A stretch of 13,124 nucleotides of DNA from Clostridiales bacterium (GCA_015069525.1 SVIK01000034.1:1-13124); one strand, 5' to 3'. Counted from the first letter of the stretch, positions 1 to 6,538 are shown. A program made the numbers and translations. The notes: generated from the letters alone by a model not told the origin.

Positions 1-343
1 GATACCGTATATTACAGCAAATGCAACTTGCGATATAAACAAGTTTACAAGGTATCTTTTTAACGATAAGTATGACGACGGTAAAAAGGAACTATTTGAA
101 AGTTGGGGATATACGATAGAGGATAGCGTGTATTTGCAACAGCTTTATGTTTCACAAGCAATACAAAAATATTGTGATGGGGAATATCAATATGTAGGCG
201 TAAATAATTATGTCGCAAAAATACGTATTGTGATTATTTTAATAAATGAAGATGGGAAAGAGCAAAAAGTAAATACGATATGGAAACTAAAACCCAAAGG
301 CGCAATAGAGCTTGTTACGCCTTATTCAGGACGTAGCCATTAA
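1..343 (+). CDS. C-terminal part of a protein ending in a DUF6883-like domain (possible toxin domain), 5' end outside the window
   Basis: The frame is open from base 2 to the TAA at 341-343, so this is the last 113 residues of a longer protein. The first in-frame candidate start, GTG at 128, lies inside the conserved domain and is unlikely to be the real start. The order of motifs fits my memory of DUF6883: an early KFTRYLFND segment, then a GKKELFESWGYT-like segment, a strand-rich middle (YVAKIRIVIILIN), then TIWKLKPKG and a closing LVTPYSG. DUF6883 domains are known as C-terminal modules of polymorphic-toxin or phage head-morphogenesis-type proteins; their activity is not something I can state. 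The stop codon overlaps the ribosome site of the next gene, so the two are co-translated. The stretch is AT-rich compared with the minus-strand genes, suggesting transfer. The family match is by eye and moderately sure; the toxin role is inference. Confidence 0.6.
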   Translation, partial: IPYITANATCDINKFTRYLFNDKYDDGKKELFESWGYTIEDSVYLQQLYVSQAIQKYCDGEYQYVGVNNYVAKIRIVIILINEDGKEQKVNTIWKLKPKGAIELVTPYSGRSH

Positions 344-354
344 GGAGGTAATTT

Positions 355-636
355 ATGGACAAATATAAAGATAATACATTAGTAGAAGAAATGGATGCAA
401 TCATTTTGTTGAATGATAATTATGCGGATAAAGGGTTGTTTAAGGGATATATTGGTACAGTAATGGCTAATTTTATAGAAAAATACGGTTTTGTCGTTGC
501 GGATTTCTCAAACCCTATTGAGTCGGGGTATATCCAACCTGTTATCGAAATTAAACAAAAAGATTTTCGCGTGATTTCGAGTTCGGTTGCCGACCAAAAG
601 CTCGTGAAAGAGTTCAAGGATTTATTCAGAAAATAA
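355..636 (+). CDS. DUF4926-like small protein, putative immunity partner of the upstream gene
   Basis: This 93-residue protein starts at ATG 355 behind a full AAGGAGGT ribosome site at 342-349, which begins inside the stop codon of the preceding gene. The core, residues about 10-70, has the DUF4926 pattern: a hydrophobic strand with AIILLND, then GLFKGYIGTV, then a strand ending in VVADFSNP, and a final short strand (IEIKQKDFRVI). DUF4926 proteins are short SH3-like beta proteins that I recall being encoded beside DUF6883 genes. With the tight coupling and small size, an immunity or antitoxin role is the natural reading, but it is an inference. There is no signal peptide or membrane segment, so it should be cytosolic. 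The gene ends 41 bases before a strong hairpin terminator. Like its neighbour it is AT-rich. Confidence 0.65.
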   Translation: MDKYKDNTLVEEMDAIILLNDNYADKGLFKGYIGTVMANFIEKYGFVVADFSNPIESGYIQPVIEIKQKDFRVISSSVADQKLVKEFKDLFRK

Positions 637-677
637 AAGCGGTTCAACTTGCGTTGCCCTTACTCCACCACAAAACT

Positions 678-701
678 AAAACCGTCCTTGGGGCGGTTTT
701 T
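678..701 (+). terminator. Rho-independent terminator of the DUF4926 gene
   Basis: The arms AAAACCGTCC (678-687) and GGGCGGTTTT (691-700) pair over ten positions with one G-U wobble around a three-base loop, and the T-run continues to 701. The hairpin lies 41 bases after the stop of the plus-strand gene and reads as an intrinsic terminator in that direction. Confidence 0.85.
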
Positions 702-713
702 ATTGTAATAAAT

Positions 714-735
714 ATGCCCTCGCGTGCGAGGGCAT
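714..735. terminator. Second hairpin, shared terminator between convergent genes
   Basis: ATGCCCTCGC (714-723) and GCGAGGGCAT (726-735) are perfect complements, with effectively a four-base loop. On the plus strand the hairpin is followed by TTTATTTTAT, making it a backup for the plus-strand operon. On the minus strand it sits 27 bases after the stop of the formate/nitrite channel gene and is followed by a T-rich but interrupted tail, so it probably ends that gene too. Confidence 0.8.
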
Positions 736-762
736 TTTATTTTATAAACATTTTTTCGTTTA

Positions 763-1470
763 TTATTCTTTTTTCGTTTCTTCTGCTTGCGATTTATTCG
801 ACCAAAGCCTAAACAGCGACAAAATCGGCAAAATAACACCGCCGAGAATATTGCCTGCAACACAAACCAAAATATACAACACCGCTTTCCAAGAGAACCC
901 TAAAAAGAATATGTACAGCGTGTTGGCAACCGAGTGGTCGAATCCGCAAAACGCAAACACGATAATCGGGAACATTACCCCCACCGTAGTCGATAATTTC
1001 TTGCGCGGTGCATAGTTTACCGCACCGATAGAAAGCGTAATCAAAAATCCGCAAAGGATGGACGAGCATAACGCTTTCACCCCCCAAAGACTCGCGTCAA
1101 GTTTCACGCTCATCATCTCTTGCGCCTGCGGTACTACTTTATCTGCAAGTGGAGAATAATATACAAGTACCGCCGATAAAAGAACGCCAAGCATATTCCC
1201 TAAAAAGCAAACGGGCAAGCGCCACCAATTTTTCGCCCCCATCTCGGGAATATCCGATATCAAGCCTGTAAACAGCTTCATTTCAAACATAACAATCGCT
1301 AAGATACCCAACGAAAAGAGCACGGAGCCAATCAGCTTTCCCCACTCCGCAAAAAGACTGAGTGCGAGCAAAAACGCCGTACCACCTACGCCTATCATAA
1401 TGCCGGAGCATAAAGACATCAAGCAAAAGGATACAAATTGTGCTTTGGTTAACTTTTCTAAGGGCTTCAT
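763..1470 (-). CDS. Formate/nitrite transporter (FNT) family channel
   Basis: This 235-residue integral membrane protein has about six hydrophobic segments (roughly residues 15-40, 47-70, 85-105, 130-153, 162-188, 195-220), as in FocA, NirC and related pentameric anion channels. Family marks are GIMIGVGG near the N-terminus, KLFTG at 65-69, GNMLG at 91-95 and the signature GFDHSVAN at 176-183. His179 corresponds to the central pore histidine that protonates the permeating anion in this family. The signature reads GFD where GFE is usual, and the segment before it has CG where CN is common. The protein is somewhat short at both ends. The substrate could be formate, nitrite or another small monovalent anion and cannot be chosen from sequence. 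ATG 1470 is preceded by an AAGGTGG ribosome site. The gene has its own strong promoter and is probably transcribed alone. Confidence 0.93.
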   Translation of the reverse strand: MKPLEKLTKAQFVSFCLMSLCSGIMIGVGGTAFLLALSLFAEWGKLIGSVLFSLGILAIVMFEMKLFTGLISDIPEMGAKNWWRLPVCFLGNMLGVLLSAVLVYYSPLADKVVPQAQEMMSVKLDASLWGVKALCSSILCGFLITLSIGAVNYAPRKKLSTTVGVMFPIIVFAFCGFDHSVANTLYIFFLGFSWKAVLYILVCVAGNILGGVILPILSLFRLWSNKSQAEETKKE

Positions 1471-1529
1471 CTTCCCACCTTCTTCATTTTCCTATTTCTC
1501 CACGGCTAAGTGGAACAATCACGTTTTTT

Positions 1530-1557
1530 ATTATATCACAATAATAAAAATTGTCAA
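1530..1557 (-). promoter_or_regulatory. Consensus sigma-A promoter with extended -10 for the FNT gene
   Basis: Read on the minus strand, TTGACA (1557-1552) and TATAAT (1535-1530) are both perfect consensus hexamers with a 16-base spacer, and a TG stands one base before the -10 box (extended -10). Initiation is expected near 1523, leaving a leader of about 50 bases before ATG 1470. No operator is obvious, so expression should be strong unless the leader is regulated. Confidence 0.88.
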
Positions 1558-1575
1558 GCTTTCAAGTGGAAACGG

Positions 1576-2241
1576 TTAGATTTCCAAAATTTTTTTAATA
1601 AACGCCTCTTTTTCCTCGCTCGTCTCTCCGTACGGCGTAGGATAAGCGCTCCGTTTAGGGCGGATGTCTATCGCAATCTTTCCGTCCTTTAAAAAGATAA
1701 TGCGTTGTCCAAGCGCCCACGCCTCCTCCAAATCGTGCGTGACGAGCACCGCCGTCGGTTTTCTCTCCTCCCAAAGCTTTACAAACGTATGCCAAAGCTT
1801 TATTTTAAGTGCGGTATCCAACGAAGAAAAGGGCTCGTCTAAAAACACCGCGTCCGTCGGGATAACGAATGCCCTAGCAAACGCCACCCGTTGTTTCTCT
1901 CCGCCCGAAAGAGTCCCTGCTTTTTGCTTCTTTAACGGCAATATCTCCGCCCTTTTAAGCGTTTCTTCTATCCTTTCCTCTTCGCCACCGACGTAGCGGA
2001 GATTTTCCTCTACGCTAAGATGGGGCAACAATCTCGGTTCTTGAAAAACAAACGCACTCTGTTTTGGCGCACCTTCTAAACTGCCCTCGAACGGCTCTAA
2101 CGAAGCAAGTATGCGCAGTAAAGTGGTTTTTCCAACTCCCGACGCTCCCAAAACGCAGGTCACTTCCCCCTTTTCAAAGGCGATTTCCAAATTCTCAAAA
2201 ACAGTCTTTTCGCCGTATTTTTTCGTCAAAACCGCTTTCAT
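1576..2241 (-). CDS. ABC transporter ATP-binding protein (SsuB/TauB/nitrate-type importer)
   Basis: This is the 221-residue ATPase of the three-gene importer. All nucleotide-binding elements are present: Walker A GASGVGKTT (32-40, Lys38), Q-loop Gln67 in VFQEPRLLP, signature LSGGE (111-115), Walker B AVFLDEP (131-137, catalytic Glu136), D-loop SSLD, and the switch histidine His169 in VTHDLEEA. I chose ATG 2241 because it overlaps the permease stop in an ATGA junction and follows GAGAGGTGG; a longer frame upstream would lie inside the permease gene. The VFQEPRLLP and LEEA patterns fit ATPases that energise uptake of sulfonates, nitrate, taurine or thiamine precursors. The protein should act as a dimer on the cytoplasmic face of the permease. 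The substrate is not determined. Confidence 0.93.
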   Translation of the reverse strand: MKAVLTKKYGEKTVFENLEIAFEKGEVTCVLGASGVGKTTLLRILASLEPFEGSLEGAPKQSAFVFQEPRLLPHLSVEENLRYVGGEEERIEETLKRAEILPLKKQKAGTLSGGEKQRVAFARAFVIPTDAVFLDEPFSSLDTALKIKLWHTFVKLWEERKPTAVLVTHDLEEAWALGQRIIFLKDGKIAIDIRPKRSAYPTPYGETSEEKEAFIKKILEI

Positions 2242-2996
2242 TGCAACCACCTCTCCACTCTTTTTGCAAGCATAGCGCCCAAGCACTCCAACAAAAAGCC
2301 TATCAGGCACACCGCTATCACAAGCGCAAACGTCTGCGCAAGCTCCTCGTACAAATACTGTGTTTCCAGCACGAGTGCCCCCACACTTTTTCTCGTCTGC
2401 ACGAGCACCTCCGCCGACACGACGAGCTTTACGCCAAAGCTCAGCCCCGCCCCAATTTCCTTTACAACGAAAGGCGCAACCGAGGGTAAATACAGCTTTG
2501 TTATGCGTTTTTTAAGGGGTACGTTGTATATCTTACTCATTTCCACGAGATTTGTATCCACACCCGAAAATGCACCCAAAAACGCGGTGTACAGCATGGG
2601 AAATAAGGACAAAAACGCCACCAAGGCAGGCGTAATTATTGCGTTTGTCCACGCCAACAACATAAACACGATTGCAAACACGGGCAACACGCGGATAATC
2701 GTGACAATCGGTGCAAAAATACGTGCAAATGCAGGGCACAGGTACGCGACGAACGCCAATCCGCCCCCGAAAATAAAGGAGGCGAAAAACGCGAACAACA
2801 CTCGTAAAAACGTCCCGCCAAGCGCACGCCAAAACGCACCTTTTACAAAATACGAGAAAAACGCTTTTACCGAAGCACCAAAGGGAGGAAAGATAGAATC
2901 ATTCCCCACTATCGCCCAAACGGCAATCCAAAGCCCGATTAAAAACACGAGTGTCGCCCCCGTTTGCCATACGTTTTTCCATACCGTTTTTTTCAT
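2238..2996 (-). CDS. ABC transporter permease (SsuC/TauC/ThiX-type, BPD_transp_1 family)
   Basis: This 252-residue membrane protein has about six hydrophobic segments, the first at roughly residues 13-32. The coupling-helix (EAA-type) loop that docks on the ATPase is visible around residues 150-180: EMSKIYNVP, then LYLPSVAPF, matching the EAA...G...LP pattern with Glu and Leu-Pro kept. The gene lies 18 bases after the substrate-binding protein gene and overlaps the ATPase start by four bases, so the three are translated as one operon. A weak AGGTAA ribosome site precedes ATG 2996. It is expected to form a homodimeric pore in the cytoplasmic membrane. The family is secure; the transported compound is unknown. 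Confidence 0.9.
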   Translation of the reverse strand: MKKTVWKNVWQTGATLVFLIGLWIAVWAIVGNDSIFPPFGASVKAFFSYFVKGAFWRALGGTFLRVLFAFFASFIFGGGLAFVAYLCPAFARIFAPIVTIIRVLPVFAIVFMLLAWTNAIITPALVAFLSLFPMLYTAFLGAFSGVDTNLVEMSKIYNVPLKKRITKLYLPSVAPFVVKEIGAGLSFGVKLVVSAEVLVQTRKSVGALVLETQYLYEELAQTFALVIAVCLIGFLLECLGAMLAKRVERWLQ

Positions 2997-3014
2997 CGTT
3001 TACCTATTTAACGC

Positions 3015-4046
3015 TCAACCAAGCCAATAAAACTGCTCGTTGGGCAATACCGTTTTATTTTCCACCCGTTTTGCCGTTTGCAAAAACGCCTCCGTTTTCG
3101 CCTTGCAAATATACGCGCTTTCAAAGCGTACTCCGCTACGCAAAACGACCTCTCCCGTCAACGGCGTACCTTTGAGCGAGCTATCTGCGCCTTGTACTTC
3201 CATATGCGACTGCACCGCAGAAACGAGCGTTTCTTTATTTGCCGTCGTCGCCCAAATCGCGCTTTCCTTTACGTCCGCCAAAAACGCTTTTACCCACTCG
3301 GTTTTTTCTTCTAAAACCGTCTTTTTCGCCACGAGCACCGCTTGCGTGTACCCCTCTTCGCCGTATAACGTTTGTACGTTTCCAACCGTTTTGTAGTTTG
3401 CGTTTTGCAATGCCGTCACGGCGGGCTCCGCCATCACGAAAAGGTCTATGCCTTGCCCTTCCATAACGCTCAAAACCTGCGCAGGTTTCGCCCCTGCCGT
3501 TATAATGATAGGCGTCAAATTGACTTTATCCCCTTTAACGGTAGCGTTTTCCCCCGTCAAATCGTTGTAATCGATGCCGTTGTTTAACAACATGCTCTTA
3601 AAAATCAGTCCGGGTGTATTGCCCAATTGCAACACGCCCACCGTCTTACCTTTGAGGGTAGACAAATTCTCTTTCGTATACTCCACGTCCACGTTTTTAG
3701 AAATGAAATACAGGTTTCCGTGCGTGACGGCACCCACCATTTGATACGTTTCACCATCGCCCACTTTTGCCGTCGCTTGCGTTAAAGGCAACACGCAAAA
3801 ATCGGCGTTTTTATCCGCGTCGTGATAGGTCACTTTTTCTTCAATACTGCCCGCATTGGAAACGAAATAAGAAACGCCGTCCTCCGTTTTATCCTCGTGC
3901 AGTAGTTTTGCAAAGGCAAGTGCAGGCGCACCGTCGGGCATATATACGGTAATATCGCCGTCAACGGGCTTATTTTTGCAGGCAACAGAAAAGGACGTTC
4001 CTAAAAGCAAGCACGCCAATCCTATTTTCCAAAGTCCCTTTTTCAT
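3015..4046 (-). CDS. ABC transporter substrate-binding lipoprotein (NMT1/SsuA-like)
   Basis: This 343-residue exported protein begins with a lipoprotein-type signal: MKKGLWK, a hydrophobic stretch to about residue 21, and Cys23 in SVAC. Serine at -3 makes the lipobox slightly non-standard. The mature part has a type II binding-protein plan with an early beta strand (DITVYMPDGAPALAFAKLL), a GKTVGVLQLGNTPG segment at about 133-146, then AKPAQVLSVMEGQGIDLFVMAEPAVTAL, the shape seen in NMT1/THI5-like and sulfonate-binding proteins. It heads the operon and should capture the ligand at the outer membrane surface for the permease. Ligands of relatives include aliphatic sulfonates, nitrate, taurine and pyrimidine precursors. 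I see no TPP riboswitch in the leader that would favour thiamine. ATG 4046 is preceded by GGTTGGAG only two bases away, an unusually close ribosome site. Confidence 0.87.
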   Translation of the reverse strand: MKKGLWKIGLACLLLGTSFSVACKNKPVDGDITVYMPDGAPALAFAKLLHEDKTEDGVSYFVSNAGSIEEKVTYHDADKNADFCVLPLTQATAKVGDGETYQMVGAVTHGNLYFISKNVDVEYTKENLSTLKGKTVGVLQLGNTPGLIFKSMLLNNGIDYNDLTGENATVKGDKVNLTPIIITAGAKPAQVLSVMEGQGIDLFVMAEPAVTALQNANYKTVGNVQTLYGEEGYTQAVLVAKKTVLEEKTEWVKAFLADVKESAIWATTANKETLVSAVQSHMEVQGADSSLKGTPLTGEVVLRSGVRFESAYICKAKTEAFLQTAKRVENKTVLPNEQFYWLG

Positions 4047-4083
4047 AACTCCAACCCTTTATTATCTCTCTATTCTCTCGTCG

Positions 4084-4108
4084 AAAAACGCCCTTTCGAG
4101 GCGTTTTT
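4084..4108 (-). terminator. Terminator of the dut-trmB operon
   Basis: AAAAACGCC (4084-4092) and GGCGTTTTT (4100-4108) pair perfectly around a seven-base loop. It lies 88 bases after the trmB stop and before the importer operon on the same strand, so it separates the two. T-runs border it on both strands, so it could stop transcription in either direction. Confidence 0.8.
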
Positions 4109-4196
4109 TATCTTTTTTATAAACGTGCGCAAACGGGCATATCACGCAAACCGCATTTGCGGATACCCGCATATCAAACGCCGAAAAAAGTCGAAT

Positions 4197-4907
4197 TTAG
4201 CCGATTTTCTCGTTTGCATTTTTGCACAAAACCGCCTCAACACGGTGAATTGGCAATCCGCGTTCTACCCATTTTTGTTCGTATTCCGTGACGACGTTCC
4301 AATCGGGGTTGCCGTTTTCATGCAAATTATAGGTGACGTTTTCAAGTGCGAATCCGCACGCGCGATATTCTTCAAGAGAAAAATCGAAAAAATCCCTATC
4401 GTCCGTCTTTTGTAAAATCCTGCCCCCGTCTTTTAGAAGTTTTTTATACACCTCTAAAAAGTTTCTATGCGTCAATCTCTGCGTCGCATAACCAAGCTTG
4501 GGCAAAGGCGTGGAAAAATTCAAATAGATACAATCCAAACTCTTTTCAGGAATATAGCAAGGCAAACACTCCGCACGGATATTCAGGAAGCGGATATTTT
4601 CCACACCCAATTTTTTCACTTCCTCCATCGGCGTCAAAATCACGTTGCTCATTTTTTCAAGCGCAAGAAAATTCACGTCCGTTTGTTTTTGCGCCGTCGC
4701 AATCACAAACCCGCCTTTTCCGCAACCAATTTCAAGGCAGACGGGATTATTATTCCCAAACGCAGAAGAAAAATCCACCAACGCGCGGTAATTTTCCGCC
4801 GCCTCTTTCATGTTCAAAATTCCGTTCGCCCCTTTGGCAAGTAGCAAATCCCCACACGCCTCCATGCGCGCGTCGAAATTGCGTTTTTTTCGCATTCTCA
4901 TCGACAT
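4197..4907 (-). CDS. trmB: tRNA (guanine-N7-)-methyltransferase, with a divergent active-site motif
   Basis: TrmB transfers a methyl group from S-adenosylmethionine to N7 of G46 in the tRNA variable loop. This 236-residue protein matches B. subtilis-type TrmB along its length: MRMRKKRN at the N-terminus, cofactor loop EIGCGKG (59-65), IYLNFS at 127-132, RLTHRNFL (144-151), LQKTDDRDFF (165-174) and TEYEQKW (207-213). The usual motif NFSDPWPKKRHxKRRLT reads NFSTPLPKLGYATQRLT (130-146). The conserved Asp and Trp are replaced by Thr and Leu, and several basic residues are lost. The rest is intact, so this is probably a lineage variant rather than a dead gene, but activity cannot be assumed. ATG 4907 follows AAGGTG by five bases; a start two codons later would resemble the B. 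subtilis N-terminus. It lies nine bases after dut. Confidence 0.9.
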   Translation of the reverse strand: MSMRMRKKRNFDARMEACGDLLLAKGANGILNMKEAAENYRALVDFSSAFGNNNPVCLEIGCGKGGFVIATAQKQTDVNFLALEKMSNVILTPMEEVKKLGVENIRFLNIRAECLPCYIPEKSLDCIYLNFSTPLPKLGYATQRLTHRNFLEVYKKLLKDGGRILQKTDDRDFFDFSLEEYRACGFALENVTYNLHENGNPDWNVVTEYEQKWVERGLPIHRVEAVLCKNANEKIG

Positions 4908-4916
4908 ACTTTCACC

Positions 4917-5357
4917 TTATTTCCTGCCCGTGCTACCAAATCCGCCCACGCCACGCACCGTATCGGAAAGCTCGTCCGAAACGCAAAAATCCGCTTTGAG
5001 GAAAGGCGCGATAACCAATTGCGCAATTCTTTCTTTGGGCGCAATCGACTGCTGTTTATCCGAGTGGTTATGGAGCGCCACCATCACTTCCCCGCGATAA
5101 TCGGCGTCCACCACTCCAACCTTGTTTGCAGGCGCAAGCGAACGTTTAGACGCAAGCCCGCTCCTTGCGTAAATGAGCCCCGCATAGCCTTCGGGAATTT
5201 CCATAGCAAGCCCCGTTCGAATAAGTTTGGTTTCATGGGGCGCAAACGTAATTTCCGTATCGGTGAGCGCGTACAAATCCGCCCCCGCAGAATACTCCGA
5301 ACCGTAGGTAGGGATAACCGCATTTTCGTCCAATTTTTTAATGGCAACTTTCGGCAT
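4917..5357 (-). CDS. dut: Deoxyuridine 5'-triphosphate nucleotidohydrolase (dUTPase)
   Basis: Dut hydrolyses dUTP to dUMP and pyrophosphate, keeping uracil out of DNA and supplying the thymidylate precursor. The 146-residue protein has the full set of five trimeric-dUTPase motifs: SAGADLYA (23-30), ARSGLA (64-69), GVVDADYRGE (81-90, holding the catalytic Asp), RIAQLVI (110-116) and the C-terminal Gly-rich RGVGGFGSTG (135-144) that closes over the substrate. I chose ATG 5357 (MPKVAIKKL) because it follows AAAGGAGA by six bases and matches family N-termini; a ten-residue longer frame lacks a good ribosome site. It is the first gene of a two-gene operon with trmB. Phages often carry dut, but here it sits with trmB outside the phage cassette and looks like a host housekeeping gene. 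Confidence 0.96.
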   Translation of the reverse strand: MPKVAIKKLDENAVIPTYGSEYSAGADLYALTDTEITFAPHETKLIRTGLAMEIPEGYAGLIYARSGLASKRSLAPANKVGVVDADYRGEVMVALHNHSDKQQSIAPKERIAQLVIAPFLKADFCVSDELSDTVRGVGGFGSTGRK

Positions 5358-5407
5358 AATTTTCTCCTTTTTTTCAGCAACCGCCAAATTTTATTTCTTT
5401 CGACAAT

Positions 5408-5436
5408 ATTATAACAAATTCTTGCAAAAAATGCAA
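5408..5436 (-). promoter_or_regulatory. Sigma-A promoter of dut-trmB
   Basis: On the minus strand a perfect TATAAT (5413-5408) is preceded by TGT (extended -10), and 17 bases upstream stands TTGCAT (5436-5431), a partial -35 match. Initiation is expected near 5401, about 44 bases before ATG 5357. Confidence 0.75.
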
Positions 5437-5475
5437 CTCTACAAGCGAAAAAAGCACGCTCTTTTCTTATAAAAT

Positions 5476-5507
5476 AAGAAAAACCCATAGGCGACGTCGC
5501 CTATGGG
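5476..5507 (-). terminator. Rho-independent terminator made of a perfect 24-base palindrome
   Basis: Bases 5484-5507 form an uninterrupted palindrome: CCCATAGGCG, centre ACGT, CGCCTATGGG. This gives a ten-base-pair stem with a four-base loop. On the minus strand it is followed at once by TTTTTCTT (5483-5476), and on the plus strand by AAAA, so it terminates minus-strand transcription. It lies 39 bases after the stop of the small membrane-protein gene and just before the dut promoter. Confidence 0.88.
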
Positions 5508-5546
5508 AAAAGCATTTCATTTTATTTTTAGAAAAACGGAAAAACC

Positions 5547-5909
5547 TTATTTCAAAAGCTCGCCGTATTGTTGCCCACACCTCTCGCAGGTAGCGCGTTC
5601 AGTTTCCGTTGCTTGTCCGCCGGTATGCCCCAAAGGCTCGCCAACCACGAAGGTATATTGCCCGCCACTTGCCTTACCGCAGAATACGCAAGCATAATCG
5701 TAAACGGCGCCCTTCGTACAGGTTGCGTCGTGAATTTTATATTCTTCGCTTGTATTGGGAGCGAACGAGCAATCAAATCTACCGAGCTTATTGTAATGCG
5801 CGTAAGCAGAAGTGCTATCAGGCGCTCTCAATTTAAAACCCGCGTAAAATGCACCAGCACCTAAAATACAAAGACCAGTCAAACCGCCAATCCATCTTTT
5901 TGCGTTCAT
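5547..5909 (-). CDS. Small membrane-anchored protein with two CxxCG knuckles (unknown function)
   Basis: This is a 120-residue protein. ATG 5909 follows GGAGGT by six bases; a longer frame would start upstream of this site without support. Residues 6-25 form one hydrophobic helix after a short basic N-terminus, so it is a membrane anchor or uncleaved signal with the rest probably outside. The outer part has two similar modules: His60, Cys64 and C74-x2-C77 followed by Gly, then HTGG (95-98) and C108-x2-C111 followed by Gly. The second module has Glu where the first has Cys64, so it may be degenerate. The style recalls the HTGGxATC...CxxCG repeats of Clostridia surface proteins, which may bind metal. 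The gene stands alone with its own promoter and terminator, between the phage cassette and dut. I do not recognise a function. Confidence 0.7.
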   Translation of the reverse strand: MNAKRWIGGLTGLCILGAGAFYAGFKLRAPDSTSAYAHYNKLGRFDCSFAPNTSEEYKIHDATCTKGAVYDYACVFCGKASGGQYTFVVGEPLGHTGGQATETERATCERCGQQYGELLK

Positions 5910-5973
5910 AAAAATACCTCCGTATCGGCACCCGACTACCCAACAGACGCCCATGAAATACATAGTTTTCTAT

Positions 5974-6002
5974 ATTTTAACATATATTTTCATGTTTTGC
6001 AA
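5974..6002 (-). promoter_or_regulatory. Promoter of the small CxxCG membrane-protein gene
   Basis: On the minus strand TAAAAT (5979-5974) has a TG one base before it, and TTGCAA (6002-5997) lies 17 bases upstream. Both are good sigma-A matches. The leader to ATG 5909 would be about 58 bases. It lies only 47 bases beyond the last phage-cassette gene. Confidence 0.7.
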
Positions 6003-6048
6003 GTATTTTTCACTTTTTTTCTTTTATTTATAATAAAATTTCCTTTTT

Positions 6049-6537
6049 TTAAGCAGAAGCCGTCGTTTGCAGGTAGAAATAATCCCAAATGGGCGCGTAC
6101 ATTTCCCCTAAATAGCGCACAGCCACCAAATCTTCCTTAAACGCCGTAAAGCGTTCTTTCGCGTCGGTATACGTCGTATCGTAATATTCCTTTACAATCC
6201 TCGCGCGCTCCGTTTCCTCCAAAGCGTAATCGACCAAATACGGTGCAGAATCGCCCCCGTCCACACGCACGCTGTATCGCAAATAGAAAAGCAACGCTTC
6301 CCGAAGAATATCCACCTCCCTCTCGTACTCCGCCTGCTTTTGCGCGCAGTATGCCGACCAGATTCCCGAAACGAACGTCCCGTTTTTCACCAAACGGTAC
6401 TTTTCCTTTTCCATCTCCTCGTCCCGTTTCCAGCTCAACCTATTCTTTTTTTCCTGCGCCTCGTACACCTCTTTCAACTGCGCTTCGTTTAAAGTAGCGT
6501 ACTGCTCGTTTGTAAACGTTATAATATCGATATTCAT
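6049..6537 (-). CDS. Last gene of the phage cassette, unknown 162-residue protein
   Basis: I do not recognise this protein. It is mostly helical in appearance, rich in Glu, Lys, Tyr and Arg, with long charged stretches (about residues 15-50 and 75-90) and no signal peptide or membrane segment. The C-terminal third is more hydrophobic and aromatic (LGEMYAPIWDYFYLQ). It starts one base after the TGA of the hub-like gene, with a modest GGGGTG ribosome site, so it belongs to the phage operon. Its position right after a gp10-like gene would suit a tail-completion or plug protein, but nothing in the sequence proves this. No hairpin terminator follows; the downstream 45 bases are T-rich on the plus strand and unstructured. 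Confidence 0.75.
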   Translation of the reverse strand: MNIDIITFTNEQYATLNEAQLKEVYEAQEKKNRLSWKRDEEMEKEKYRLVKNGTFVSGIWSAYCAQKQAEYEREVDILREALLFYLRYSVRVDGGDSAPYLVDYALEETERARIVKEYYDTTYTDAKERFTAFKEDLVAVRYLGEMYAPIWDYFYLQTTASA

Positions 6538-6538
6538 C

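Noticed and set aside
1500..1513. Inverted repeat CCAC...GTGG just downstream of the FNT promoter as an operator
   Set aside because: Only four-base arms; expected often by chance and matches no operator I know.
4151..4162. Small hairpin CCGCATTTGCGG between trmB and its terminator
   Set aside because: Five base pairs with a two-base gap and no T-run; too weak to call a terminator or regulatory element.
4047..4196. Possible TPP or other riboswitch before the importer operon
   Set aside because: The leader on the minus strand lacks the conserved CUGAGA and ACCC-type motifs of a TPP riboswitch; it contains only the terminator of the preceding operon and a short unstructured leader.
4917..5357. 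dut as a phage gene
   Set aside because: Phages often carry dut, but here it forms an operon with trmB, with its own promoter and terminator, separated from the phage cassette by another gene and a terminator.
5910..6048. Attachment site or terminator at the phage/host border
   Set aside because: No tRNA end, no convincing direct repeat with another part of the window, and no hairpin after 6049; the T-rich stretch alone does not support either.
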